From assembly GCA_030151565.1 (NCBI GenBank), contig JASLDM010000146.1:1-8439 (forward strand): a stretch of 8,439 nt of DNA, read 5' to 3'. Origin of the DNA: Flavobacterium sp. (GTDB taxonomy: Bacteria; Bacteroidota; Bacteroidia; Flavobacteriales; Flavobacteriaceae). This document shows positions 1 to 6,574 of the stretch, piece after piece. The stretch's first letter is position 1; every line of letters starts with the position of its first letter. The notes beneath the pieces were generated by a model. That model did no database searches, had not been told where the DNA came from, and worked only from the letters and a program-made list of their open reading frames with translations. The position numbers and the translations under genes were made by a program.

Positions 1-35
1 CACTAAATAGATACTGTTAGTAAAAAAAAATAAAA

Positions 36-40
36 AAGGA
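36..40 (+). promoter_or_regulatory. Shine-Dalgarno-like site of typA
   Basis: AAGGA lies 6 nt before the typA ATG, after an A-rich run at 21-37. Most other genes in this window have only AT-rich leaders, as is common in Bacteroidota, so this site stands out. It supports the chosen start codon. Confidence 0.55.
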
Positions 41-46
41 TCCAAT

Positions 47-1846
47 ATGACACCAATTAGAAATATTGCTATTATTGCCCACGTTGACCACGGAAAAACT
101 ACGATGGTTGATAAGATTATGTACCACTGTCAACTATTCCGTGAAACGGAAAATACAGGAGACTTGGTTTTGGATAACGAAGATATTGAACGTGAAAGAG
201 GTATTACAATTACAGCTAAAAACGTATCAGTATCATACAAAGGAACAAAAATCAACATTATTGATACTCCTGGTCACGCCGATTTTGGTGGTGAAGTGGA
301 ACGTGTTCTAAATATGGCAGATGGGGTTCTTTTGATTGTTGATGCTTTTGAAGGGCCGATGCCACAAACGCGTTTTGTACTTCAAAAAGCAATTGACTTA
401 GGATTAAAACCATGTGTGGTTGTTAATAAAGTTGATAAAGAAAACTGTACTCCTGATGAAGTGCATGAAAAAGTTTTTGACTTGATGTTTGAATTAGGAG
501 CGGAAGAATGGCAAATGGATTTCCCGGCTGTTTACGGTTCTGCTAAGAATAACTGGATGTCTACAGATTGGAAACAACCTACAACTAGCTTGGAGCCTTT
601 GTTGGATATGGTAATTGAGCATATTCCTGTAGCTGAGCAGTTGGAAGGAACACCTCAGTTGTTAATTACTTCTTTGGATTACTCTACTTTTACTGGGCGT
701 ATCGCGATTGGACGTTTACATAGAGGAACTTTAAAAGAAGGTATGAATATCTCTTTAATTAAGCGTGATGGAAGCATCGTTAAATCTAAGATTAAAGAAC
801 TTCATACTTTTGAAGGAATTGGAAGAAGAAAGGTTGAAGAAGTTAAAGCAGGAGATATCTGTGCTGTTGTTGGATTAGAAGGATTTGAAATTGGAGATGT
901 TATCGCAGATTTCGAAAACCCAGAAACGTTACCTACAATTACTATCGATGAGCCTACAATGAGCATGTTGTTTACAATTAACGATTCTCCATTCTTTGGT
1001 AAAGAAGGTAAATATGTAACATCACGTCACATTAAAGACCGTTTGAAAAAGGAATTAGAGAAAAACTTAGCGTTGCGTGTACACGAGACAGAAAGTGCTG
1101 ATAAATTTATGGTTTTTGGACGTGGAGTATTGCACTTATCGGTTTTAATTGAAACAATGCGTCGTGAAGGATATGAATTGCAAATTGGACAACCACAAGT
1201 TATCATCAAAGAAATTGATGGTGTTAAATGTGAGCCAATTGAGGAATTAACTATTGATATTCCTGAGAATTTATCAGGACGTGCTGTAGAATACGTTTCT
1301 TTAAGAAAAGGAGAAATGTTAAGTATGGAGCCAAAAGGAGAGCGTATGATTATTAAGTTCTTAATTCCTTCTAGAGGTATTATTGGTTTAAGAAATCAAT
1401 TATTAACTGCTACTGCTGGTGAGGCAATTATGTCGCACCGTTTCTTGGAGTATCAACCATTCAAAGGAGAGATTTCTGGACGTAACAATGGTTCTTTAAT
1501 TTCTATGGAAAATGGAAAAGCTATTCCTTACTCAATTGATAAATTACAAGACCGTGGTAAGTTCTTCGTTAGTGCTAACGACGAAATTTATGAAGGACAG
1601 GTAATTGGTGAGAACTCTCGTAGTGATGATATGTGTATTAACGTAACTAAAGCTAAGAAACAATCAAACGTACGTTCATCAGGTAATGATGAAAAAGCGA
1701 GAATTATTCCTCCAATTATTTTCTCTTTAGAAGAAGCTTTAGAGTACATTCAAAAAGATGAGTATGTTGAGGTAACTCCTAAATCTTTACGTTTAAGAAA
1801 AATCTATTTAAAAGAGACAGATCGTAAACGTAATATTATCAAATAA
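47..1846 (+). CDS. typA: Ribosome-associated translational GTPase TypA/BipA
   Basis: This is a GTPase of the EF-G-like family that binds the 70S ribosome and, in studied bacteria, supports 50S assembly and growth under stress or cold. The G domain covers about residues 1-195. It shows the P-loop AHVDHGKTT (11-19), switch I RERGITI (49-55), DTPGH (73-77, His77 being the EF-Tu His84 equivalent), NKVDK (127-131) and a G5-like GSAK (164-167). Domain II-like, EF-G III/V-like and the BipA-specific C-terminal domain follow. The length of 599 residues matches the usual ~600, so the gene is intact. The start is set by the N-terminal P-loop, and a purine-rich AAGGA lies 6 nt upstream (36-40), an unusually good Shine-Dalgarno for this phylum. 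The gene is closed by its own terminator and looks monocistronic; its promoter is probably left of the window. Confidence 0.97.
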   Translation: MTPIRNIAIIAHVDHGKTTMVDKIMYHCQLFRETENTGDLVLDNEDIERERGITITAKNVSVSYKGTKINIIDTPGHADFGGEVERVLNMADGVLLIVDAFEGPMPQTRFVLQKAIDLGLKPCVVVNKVDKENCTPDEVHEKVFDLMFELGAEEWQMDFPAVYGSAKNNWMSTDWKQPTTSLEPLLDMVIEHIPVAEQLEGTPQLLITSLDYSTFTGRIAIGRLHRGTLKEGMNISLIKRDGSIVKSKIKELHTFEGIGRRKVEEVKAGDICAVVGLEGFEIGDVIADFENPETLPTITIDEPTMSMLFTINDSPFFGKEGKYVTSRHIKDRLKKELEKNLALRVHETESADKFMVFGRGVLHLSVLIETMRREGYELQIGQPQVIIKEIDGVKCEPIEELTIDIPENLSGRAVEYVSLRKGEMLSMEPKGERMIIKFLIPSRGIIGLRNQLLTATAGEAIMSHRFLEYQPFKGEISGRNNGSLISMENGKAIPYSIDKLQDRGKFFVSANDEIYEGQVIGENSRSDDMCINVTKAKKQSNVRSSGNDEKARIIPPIIFSLEEALEYIQKDEYVEVTPKSLRLRKIYLKETDRKRNIIK

Positions 1847-1866
1847 TTTATTTATTTTATATATTC

Positions 1867-1897
1867 AAAAAGCCGACAGGAAACTGTCGGCTTTTTT
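1867..1897 (+). terminator. Rho-independent terminator of typA
   Basis: A perfect 9-bp GC-rich stem, AGCCGACAG (1871-1879) with CTGTCGGCT (1884-1892), closes on a GAAA tetraloop of the GNRA type. The flanking A run (1867-1870) pairs with the T tract (1893-1896), extending the stem. It lies about 20 nt after the typA stop, so it should isolate typA from the glycosyltransferase. The A run also gives a T tract on the other strand, but no minus-strand gene converges here. Confidence 0.93.
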
Positions 1898-1932
1898 GGT
1901 TTAAAGATGGCGTTAGTAGCTTAAAAACACGT

Positions 1933-1940
1933 TATATTTG
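1933..1940 (+). promoter_or_regulatory. Putative -7 element of the GT2 gene (near-leaderless start)
   Basis: TATATTTG matches the Bacteroidota -7 consensus TAnnTTTG exactly and sits just 4 nt before the ATG at 1945. With initiation a few bases past the box, transcription would begin at or next to the start codon. I see no good -33 TTTG at the usual ~20-nt spacing; TTAG at 1913-1916 is only a weak candidate. Confidence 0.6.
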
Positions 1941-1944
1941 CGAT

Positions 1945-3153
1945 ATGCAGCTATCAGTAGTAATTTTAAATTATAATGTTTGCTTTTTTTTAGAGCAATG
2001 TGTACGTTCAGTACAACAAGCATTATTGAATATAGAAAGTGAAATAATCGTTGTGGATAACCTATCTACAGATGTCAGTTCGGAAATGATGCATAAAACT
2101 TTTCCTGATGTATGTTACATAGAAAACAAGTCTAATGTAGGGTTCCCAAGAGGGAATAATATAGGTGTGGCCCAGGCCAAAGGAAAATACGTTTGTATTT
2201 TAAATCCAGATACTGTTGTTCCAGAAGATGTTTTTTTAAAGTTACTAGCTTTTGCAGGGGCTAAATCGGATTTAGGAATTGTTGGATGTCCACTAATTGA
2301 CGGAAGAGGCGCTTTTTTACCTGAATCTAAGCGAGGGATTCCTACTCCTTGGGTTTCTTTTTGCAAAGCCTTGGGGCTTTATAAAATGGCTCCCAAGAGT
2401 TCTTTTTGGAATGCGTATTATGCTCCAAAAATAGCCCAAAATCAGACTTCGGAAGTAGAGATACTTGTAGGTGCATTTATGTTTTTAGAGAAAAAAGTAT
2501 ATCAAGAATTGGGAGGATTTGATGAATATTATTTTATGTATTCTGAAGATATCGATTTGTCATATACGTGTTTAAAATCAGGACGAAAGAATTACTATTT
2601 TTCGGAAACTGCTGTTTTGCACTACAAAGGAGAGAGTACTCCTAAAGATTTGGTATATCGTACCCGCTTTCGAGAGGGAATGCAATATTTTTACCAGAAA
2701 CATTTTTCGAAGTCAATTTTATTTGACTTAGTAATGCGTTTTGGAAGTTTATATTTTGTACTAACAAAAAAAAGAGAGACTCCAGTGCAATCTATTCCTG
2801 TTCAGCGTGTTTTTGTAGTCACTTCTAATCAAGATTTATATCAATGGGCGCAAGGGTATTGGAAGCAGGAGGTTTTTCAGTTTCCGATGTTAGAGCCGCT
2901 CGAAACTTTGTTAAAAGAATCGCCTCAAGTTTTTACGGAGATTGTTTTTGATGGAGATTGTCTTTCAAATAAAGAGATATTACAGTTTATGAGAACCTAT
3001 AGCAGTTCGTTTATCTTTTTTAAAATCAAACCTTTAAGGGCTTCTTTTATAATTGGAAGTAATGATAGTAATGATAAAGGTACTATTATTAAAATAGATG
3101 AGGGGATTTTTGAAAATCACTATAATAAGTCGGAAATATTATTAAATTTGTAA
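1945..3153 (+). CDS. Family 2 glycosyltransferase, WbbL/rhamnosyltransferase-like
   Basis: The protein (402 residues) probably transfers a sugar from a nucleotide-sugar donor to a growing surface glycan at the cytoplasmic face of the membrane. Its GT-A fold covers about residues 1-250. It shows SVVILNYN (4-11), VVDNLSTD (36-43), GFPRGNNIG (66-74), NPD (87-89, in place of the classic DxD as in WbbL-type enzymes), GAFM (176-179), SEDIDL (200-205, with the likely catalytic acid) and HYKGES (226-231). A basic, hydrophobic stretch at about 254-275 could touch the membrane. Residues about 288-402 form a separate C-terminal part containing IGSNDS (370-375). The ATG is the only usable start, because the fold begins at residue 3-4 and I see no in-frame start codon between it and the typA terminator. 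Donor and acceptor cannot be told from the sequence. No other glycan genes are nearby. Confidence 0.9.
   Translation: MQLSVVILNYNVCFFLEQCVRSVQQALLNIESEIIVVDNLSTDVSSEMMHKTFPDVCYIENKSNVGFPRGNNIGVAQAKGKYVCILNPDTVVPEDVFLKLLAFAGAKSDLGIVGCPLIDGRGAFLPESKRGIPTPWVSFCKALGLYKMAPKSSFWNAYYAPKIAQNQTSEVEILVGAFMFLEKKVYQELGGFDEYYFMYSEDIDLSYTCLKSGRKNYYFSETAVLHYKGESTPKDLVYRTRFREGMQYFYQKHFSKSILFDLVMRFGSLYFVLTKKRETPVQSIPVQRVFVVTSNQDLYQWAQGYWKQEVFQFPMLEPLETLLKESPQVFTEIVFDGDCLSNKEILQFMRTYSSSFIFFKIKPLRASFIIGSNDSNDKGTIIKIDEGIFENHYNKSEILLNL
3143..3150 (+). promoter_or_regulatory. Possible internal -7 element for the E2 gene
   Basis: TAAATTTG fits TAnnTTTG and overlaps the last codons of the glycosyltransferase gene. 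It ends 37 nt before the E2 start, which would give a short leader. No TTTG lies at proper -33 spacing (the nearest, 3109-3112, is about 30 nt away). AT-rich DNA yields such octamers by chance, so this is tentative. Confidence 0.35.
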
Positions 3154-3187
3154 ATTATTACGCAAAACACAACTTCAGGTTATAAAT

Positions 3188-4483
3188 ATGGCAAAGTTCG
3201 AATTGAAATTACCCAAAATGGGGGAAAGCGTTGCAGAAGCGACGATAACAAATTGGTTGAAAAATGTAGGGGATAGTATTGATGTAGATGAAACCGTATT
3301 AGAGATTGCAACAGATAAAGTGGACAGTGAAGTCCCTTCAGAGGTTGCAGGTACCTTGGTTGAAATATTATTCCAAGTAGACGATGTTGTTCAAGTAGGA
3401 CAAACGATCGCAATTATAGAAACAGCAGGAGGTGATGTAGCTACACCAGCAGTTGCAGATGCGGCTCCAGTAGCAGCGATTGCACAATCTGTTGCAGTTG
3501 CGCAAGAAGTAGCAGCTCCAGTAGATTTTTCAAATTCAGAAAAATTCTTCTCACCTTTAGTGAAAAATATAGCTAAAGAAGAAGGAATTAGCTTGAGCGA
3601 GTTAGAATCTATTGTTGGTACAGGTAAAGAAGGACGTGTAACAAAGAATGATATTCTTAACTACGTTAAAAATAGAGGTACTCAAGTAGTTGCGGCTCCA
3701 GCAGCTCCAGCTCCAGTTGTTGCAGCTCCTAAAGCAGCAGTAGCGACTAAGGCTGCACCAGTATCTGTAAATGGTGCTGATGAAGTAGTAGAAATGGATC
3801 GTATGCGTAAACTGATTTCAGGGTATATGGTACAATCGGTACAAACTTCTGCACACGTACAGTCGTTTATTGAGGTAGACGTAACCAATATTGTAAATTG
3901 GAGAAATAAAGTTAAAAACTCTTTTGAGAAACGCGAAGGAGAGAAATTGACTTTTACACCAATTTTCATGGAAGCCGTAGCTAAAGCGCTAAAAGATTTC
4001 CCTGGAATGAACATTTCTGTTGAGGGAGATTATATCATTAAAAAGAAAAATATCAACCTAGGAATGGCTGCAGCGTTGCCAAATGGTAACTTGATTGTTC
4101 CGGTAATTAAAAATGCAGACCAATTAAACTTGGTAGGTATGGCAAAAGCAGTAAATGATTTGGGTAATCGTGCAAAAGCAGGTAAATTAAAACCAGACGA
4201 TACGCAAGGTGGAACGTATACTGTAACTAATGTTGGTACTTTTGGAAGTGTTTTTGGAACACCAATCATTAATCAACCACAAGTAGGAATTTTAGCTTTA
4301 GGAGCTATTCGTAAAGTACCTGCAGTTATAGAAACACCAGAAGGAGATTTTATTGGAATTCGTCAAAAAATGTTCTTATCGCACAGTTATGACCACCGTG
4401 TTGTAGATGGAGCGCTTGGAGGAAGTTTTGTGAAAAGAGTAGCAGACATCTTAGAGGCTTGGGACATCAATAGAGAAGTTTAA
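3188..4483 (+). CDS. 2-oxo acid dehydrogenase E2, lipoyl acyltransferase (probably branched-chain type)
   Basis: This is the core acyltransferase of a 2-oxo acid dehydrogenase complex. It passes the acyl group from lipoyl-lysine to CoA. The order of parts is a lipoyl domain (1-78, lipoylated Lys44 in ATDKVDSE), an Ala/Pro/Val linker (79-115), the peripheral-subunit-binding domain for E1/E3 (about 120-163), a second Ala/Pro linker (164-195, with GCTCCA repeats in the DNA) and the catalytic domain (about 198-431) with DHRVVDG, giving His403 and Asp407. The length of 431 residues is normal. The MAKFELKLPKMGES start fixes the N-terminus. The substrate is inferred: in this phylum pyruvate and 2-oxoglutarate E2s usually begin differently, so the branched-chain enzyme (bkdB-like) is the best guess. 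No E1 or E3 gene is adjacent. It lies 34 bp after the glycosyltransferase with no terminator between, and ends in tandem stops TAA TAG. Confidence 0.93.
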   Translation: MAKFELKLPKMGESVAEATITNWLKNVGDSIDVDETVLEIATDKVDSEVPSEVAGTLVEILFQVDDVVQVGQTIAIIETAGGDVATPAVADAAPVAAIAQSVAVAQEVAAPVDFSNSEKFFSPLVKNIAKEEGISLSELESIVGTGKEGRVTKNDILNYVKNRGTQVVAAPAAPAPVVAAPKAAVATKAAPVSVNGADEVVEMDRMRKLISGYMVQSVQTSAHVQSFIEVDVTNIVNWRNKVKNSFEKREGEKLTFTPIFMEAVAKALKDFPGMNISVEGDYIIKKKNINLGMAAALPNGNLIVPVIKNADQLNLVGMAKAVNDLGNRAKAGKLKPDDTQGGTYTVTNVGTFGSVFGTPIINQPQVGILALGAIRKVPAVIETPEGDFIGIRQKMFLSHSYDHRVVDGALGGSFVKRVADILEAWDINREV

Positions 4484-4495
4484 TAGCAATTATAT

Positions 4496-4525
4496 AAAAA
4501 AGCGGTTCATATGAACCGCTTTTTT
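4496..4525. terminator. Bidirectional terminator between E2 and the DUF1648 gene
   Basis: These 30 nt are a perfect palindrome: an A6 run, then an 8-bp stem AGCGGTTC/GAACCGCT around an ATAT loop, then a T run. Because both flanks are A/T runs, each strand gives a GC stem followed by a U tract. It starts 13 nt after the E2 stop and 13 nt after the stop of the convergent minus-strand gene, so one element can end both transcripts. Confidence 0.93.
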
Positions 4526-4537
4526 TATGCTTTTTAA

Positions 4538-5065
4538 TTACTCTTTTTGAGTCGTAGTTGAGATTTTACTCTTTTTTTTATACATTACAATTCCGAAATA
4601 AAGTAAGGGTAATTGCGAAGCTCCAATAACCCACAAAAGAATGTTGTCGTCCAATCCTTCACGTTCTCCCAAAGCTGTTTGAATGGTTTGATAGGAAATA
4701 AAGGTTAAAATAAGGATGGTGGTTAAGTTGAGAATACGCATCATCATAGTTGCTTTTTGATACACTTCCTTAGCATTGTTTTCAGTAATCTTTTGAGGGT
4801 AATTGAAAATGTGAGGGAATCTATTTAAATAAAATAGACCAATGCAAATAAGAGTTCCTATAATGGGTAGCAAAAAGATAGTGCTTGGATCTCCCCAAGC
4901 ATCAGGTTGTCCGCTACCGTTAAAATGTATAGGAATATTACCTAGCAATTTAGGGTAATGAATGATGATATCTACCCAAGAGAAAATAAGTACCGCTAGG
5001 GTGAGTAGCTCAAGAATGAGGTCTGTGGTTGTACGTTTAAGGTTGATTTTTGGTTTTTTTGTCAT
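4538..5065 (-). CDS. DUF1648 family membrane protein
   Basis: This small integral membrane protein has 175 residues and no known enzymatic role. About four hydrophobic helices can be seen, near residues 15-37, 61-80, 108-128 and 143-162. Between the first two is the DUF1648 signature, IPIHFNGSGQPDAWG (44-58), an outward or inward loop with conserved Pro, His, Phe, Asn and Gly. The ends are basic (KKPKINLKR at the start, KKKSK near the end). DUF1648 domains also occur in SdpI-type immunity proteins of Gram-positive bacteria, but the C-terminal SdpI half is not recognisable here, so immunity should not be assumed. It is divergent from the DUF71 gene (78-bp gap) and convergent with the E2 gene. 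It appears monocistronic. Confidence 0.85.
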   Translation of the reverse strand: MTKKPKINLKRTTTDLILELLTLAVLIFSWVDIIIHYPKLLGNIPIHFNGSGQPDAWGDPSTIFLLPIIGTLICIGLFYLNRFPHIFNYPQKITENNAKEVYQKATMMMRILNLTTILILTFISYQTIQTALGEREGLDDNILLWVIGASQLPLLYFGIVMYKKKSKISTTTQKE

Positions 5066-5087
5066 AATTGTTGTTTTTGGATTCAGA

Positions 5088-5095
5088 CAAACATA
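5088..5095 (-). promoter_or_regulatory. Putative promoter (-7 box) of the DUF1648 gene
   Basis: Read on the minus strand this is TATGTTTG, an exact TAnnTTTG match, 22 nt before the DUF1648 start. A partial -33 element ATTG (minus strand of 5117-5120) lies 21 nt further up, which is the expected spacing. The pair gives a leader of roughly 15-20 nt. It is the best-formed promoter in the window. Confidence 0.6.
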
Positions 5096-5143
5096 AATAA
5101 AATTTAATATAAAGTCAATAAAGTTTAGTTTATTATAAATAAA

Positions 5144-5845
5144 ATGAATATTTGTTTTTTAAATTGGAGTACGGGCAAAGATGCGGCGTATGCCTTGTAT
5201 TGCATGCAACAGGAAAGGAAGTATGAGGTTGTACGTTTATTGACCACGACGAATGCTGCTGTCGATCGTGTATCAATGCACGGCGTTCGTCAGGAATTAT
5301 TGTTGCGACAAGTGGAGCAATTAGAAATTCCGATAGATATTATTGCTCTTGATGCTTCTTTAACGATGGAAACGTATGAAGCACGGATGTCGGAACAATT
5401 GCAATTATATTTGGAATCAGATATTAAGTTCAGTGTTTATGGCGATATTTTATTGGAAGATTTGAAAAAATTTAGAGAGCATCAATTGCGAAAAATTGGC
5501 TTTAGGGGAGTTTTTCCGCTTTGGAAGCGATCAACTAGAGCGCTTTTTATGGAAATGATAGAAGCAGGATTCAAGACGATTGTGGTTTGTGTAAATACTG
5601 CTTTTTTAGACAAGAGTTTTTTGGGACGCACGCTTGATGCTCAGTTTCTTGCTGATTTGCCGGAAAACGTTGATCCTTGTGGTGAAAATGGAGAGTTTCA
5701 TACTTTTGTATATGATGGGCCTATTTTTAAAAGTCCTGTTCCATTTGTACGTGGAGAGGCGGTCTATAAAACCTATCCAGCTCCTCGAAACCAAGGGGAA
5801 GTTCAAGAAGCTGATTATGGATATTGGTTTTTAGATTTGTTATAA
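5144..5845 (+). CDS. DUF71/Dph6-like ATP pyrophosphatase (annotated diphthine--ammonia ligase)
   Basis: This 233-residue protein is an adenine-nucleotide alpha-hydrolase-fold enzyme that should activate a carboxylate with ATP. The PP-loop is STGKDA (9-14), a variant of SGGKDS in which the last serine is alanine. Family motifs follow: SMHGVR (44-49), YGDILLEDLKKFRE (99-112), GVFPLWKR (122-129) and GENGEFHTFVYDGP (180-193). In archaea and eukaryotes the homologue amidates diphthine on EF-2. Bacteria lack diphthamide, so the ligase name is an annotation carry-over and the real substrate is unknown; published genomic context for some bacterial members points to B12 salvage, but no B12 gene is visible here. 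The start is set by the PP-loop at residue 9. Its stop overlaps the stop of the convergent thioesterase gene. No clear TAnnTTTG promoter is visible upstream. Confidence 0.88.
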   Translation: MNICFLNWSTGKDAAYALYCMQQERKYEVVRLLTTTNAAVDRVSMHGVRQELLLRQVEQLEIPIDIIALDASLTMETYEARMSEQLQLYLESDIKFSVYGDILLEDLKKFREHQLRKIGFRGVFPLWKRSTRALFMEMIEAGFKTIVVCVNTAFLDKSFLGRTLDAQFLADLPENVDPCGENGEFHTFVYDGPIFKSPVPFVRGEAVYKTYPAPRNQGEVQEADYGYWFLDLL

Positions 5846-6271
5846 AAGAGTATCAAAGCCTAATTGCTTTTTTAAGACCTCAGGTACTTCGGTTACTTTT
5901 CGTTGCTGATAATCAAAAGCGACCATACCTGTTTTAGCTTTTGCAATAAGGTGAGTATTGGTTTCTACGCGATAGCAGAGGTCAAAGCTTACGCGACTAA
6001 AGTCAGTTGCTACTATAGCAATTTGAAGGATATCACCATAGAAAGTTTCATTTTTGTATTCAATTCCTACATCAGCCATAATAAGCCCTACACCTGCACA
6101 GTCGATTTCACTATATCCAAATTGAGACAGAAACTGTACACGTGCTTCGTGTAAAATCGCTAGTAAACGATCATTTGCTAAGTGGTTTCCGTAATTAAGA
6201 TCGGTAATTCGAACAGGAATTGTAGTTTCAAATTTAAAGTGTTCTGGGAGTTGTATTTTTATTCTAGCCAT
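5840..6271 (-). CDS. Hotdog-fold acyl-CoA thioesterase (4HBT family)
   Basis: This 143-residue protein probably hydrolyses acyl-CoA or related thioesters in the cytoplasm. The N-terminal block RITDLNYGNHLAND (21-34) fits the 4HBT/FcbC-like pattern, in which an Asp (here Asp24) followed by a Gly-x-His turn forms the active site. The helix LLAILHEARVQFL comes next, then the beta strands of the hotdog fold with GVGLIMADVGIEYKNE. Length is typical of the 4HBT/YbgC group. The substrate cannot be deduced; YbgC-like or medium/long-chain acyl-CoA are both possible. It is the last gene of the pirin-GNAT-thioesterase operon, starting 5 bp after the GNAT stop. There is no terminator hairpin after its stop, which lies inside the end of the DUF71 gene. 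Confidence 0.87.
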   Translation of the reverse strand: MARIKIQLPEHFKFETTIPVRITDLNYGNHLANDRLLAILHEARVQFLSQFGYSEIDCAGVGLIMADVGIEYKNETFYGDILQIAIVATDFSRVSFDLCYRVETNTHLIAKAKTGMVAFDYQQRKVTEVPEVLKKQLGFDTLL

Positions 6272-6276
6272 AGCTG

Positions 6277-6564
6277 TTATGCAAGTAAATCATTTAGTTC
6301 CTCTGCCATTTTTTTAAACATTGCTTGTGCAAAGGGGCATAAGGGGATTATTTTAAAATGGTGGGTTCTTGCATAAGGAACAATCCCTTCTAATAAAAGT
6401 TTTTTTCCTACGCCCTGTCCTTTAAAAGCGTTGTTAACTTCGGTATGGTCAATTATAATTTTGTCTTGGCCTGCAATTGAAAAAGTCATTTCACCTGCTT
6501 TTATTCCGTCAGAGAATGCGGTAAAGGCTCCTTTTGCTTCTTGTATGTCTTGTCTGATTTCCAT
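6277..6564 (-). CDS. Small GNAT-fold N-acetyltransferase (Acetyltransf_CG / NATD1-like)
   Basis: This compact GNAT protein of 95 residues belongs to the short family that consists of little more than the acetyl-CoA binding core. Visible features are the strand and turn IIIDHTEVNNAFKGQGVG (36-53), holding the HTEV motif and the pyrophosphate-binding GQGVG (49-53), and then a late LCPFA (75-79) with the Cys76 typical of this group. The full length agrees with the family's usual 90-100 residues. The acceptor substrate is unknown. It starts 10 bp after the pirin stop and ends 5 bp before the thioesterase start, so it is surely cotranscribed with both. Confidence 0.9.
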   Translation of the reverse strand: MEIRQDIQEAKGAFTAFSDGIKAGEMTFSIAGQDKIIIDHTEVNNAFKGQGVGKKLLLEGIVPYARTHHFKIIPLCPFAQAMFKKMAEELNDLLA

Positions 6565-6574
6565 TGTTTTATTT

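Noticed and set aside
2115..2366. Minus-strand open frame of 83 codons within the glycosyltransferase gene
   Set aside because: Shadow of a strongly supported coding frame; no recognisable motif or start signal.
3695..3729. GCTCCA/GCTCCT repeats as a possible tandem-repeat element
   Set aside because: They encode the flexible Ala-Pro linker of E2, a normal low-complexity segment of this family.
3682..4014. Minus-strand open frame of 110 codons inside the E2 gene
   Set aside because: Its Ala/Thr-rich composition is the antisense image of the Ala/Pro linker and catalytic domain of E2; no independent features.
4538..5065. DUF1648 protein as an SdpI-type immunity factor of a toxin system
   Set aside because: Only the DUF1648 part is recognisable; no SdpI half and no toxin gene nearby. 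Calling an immunity system would go beyond the evidence.
6277..6564. Pirin-neighbouring GNAT plus small genes as a toxin-antitoxin pair
   Set aside because: The GNAT belongs to the short NATD1-like family, not the TacT/AtaT type, and there is no ribbon-helix-helix antitoxin gene beside it.
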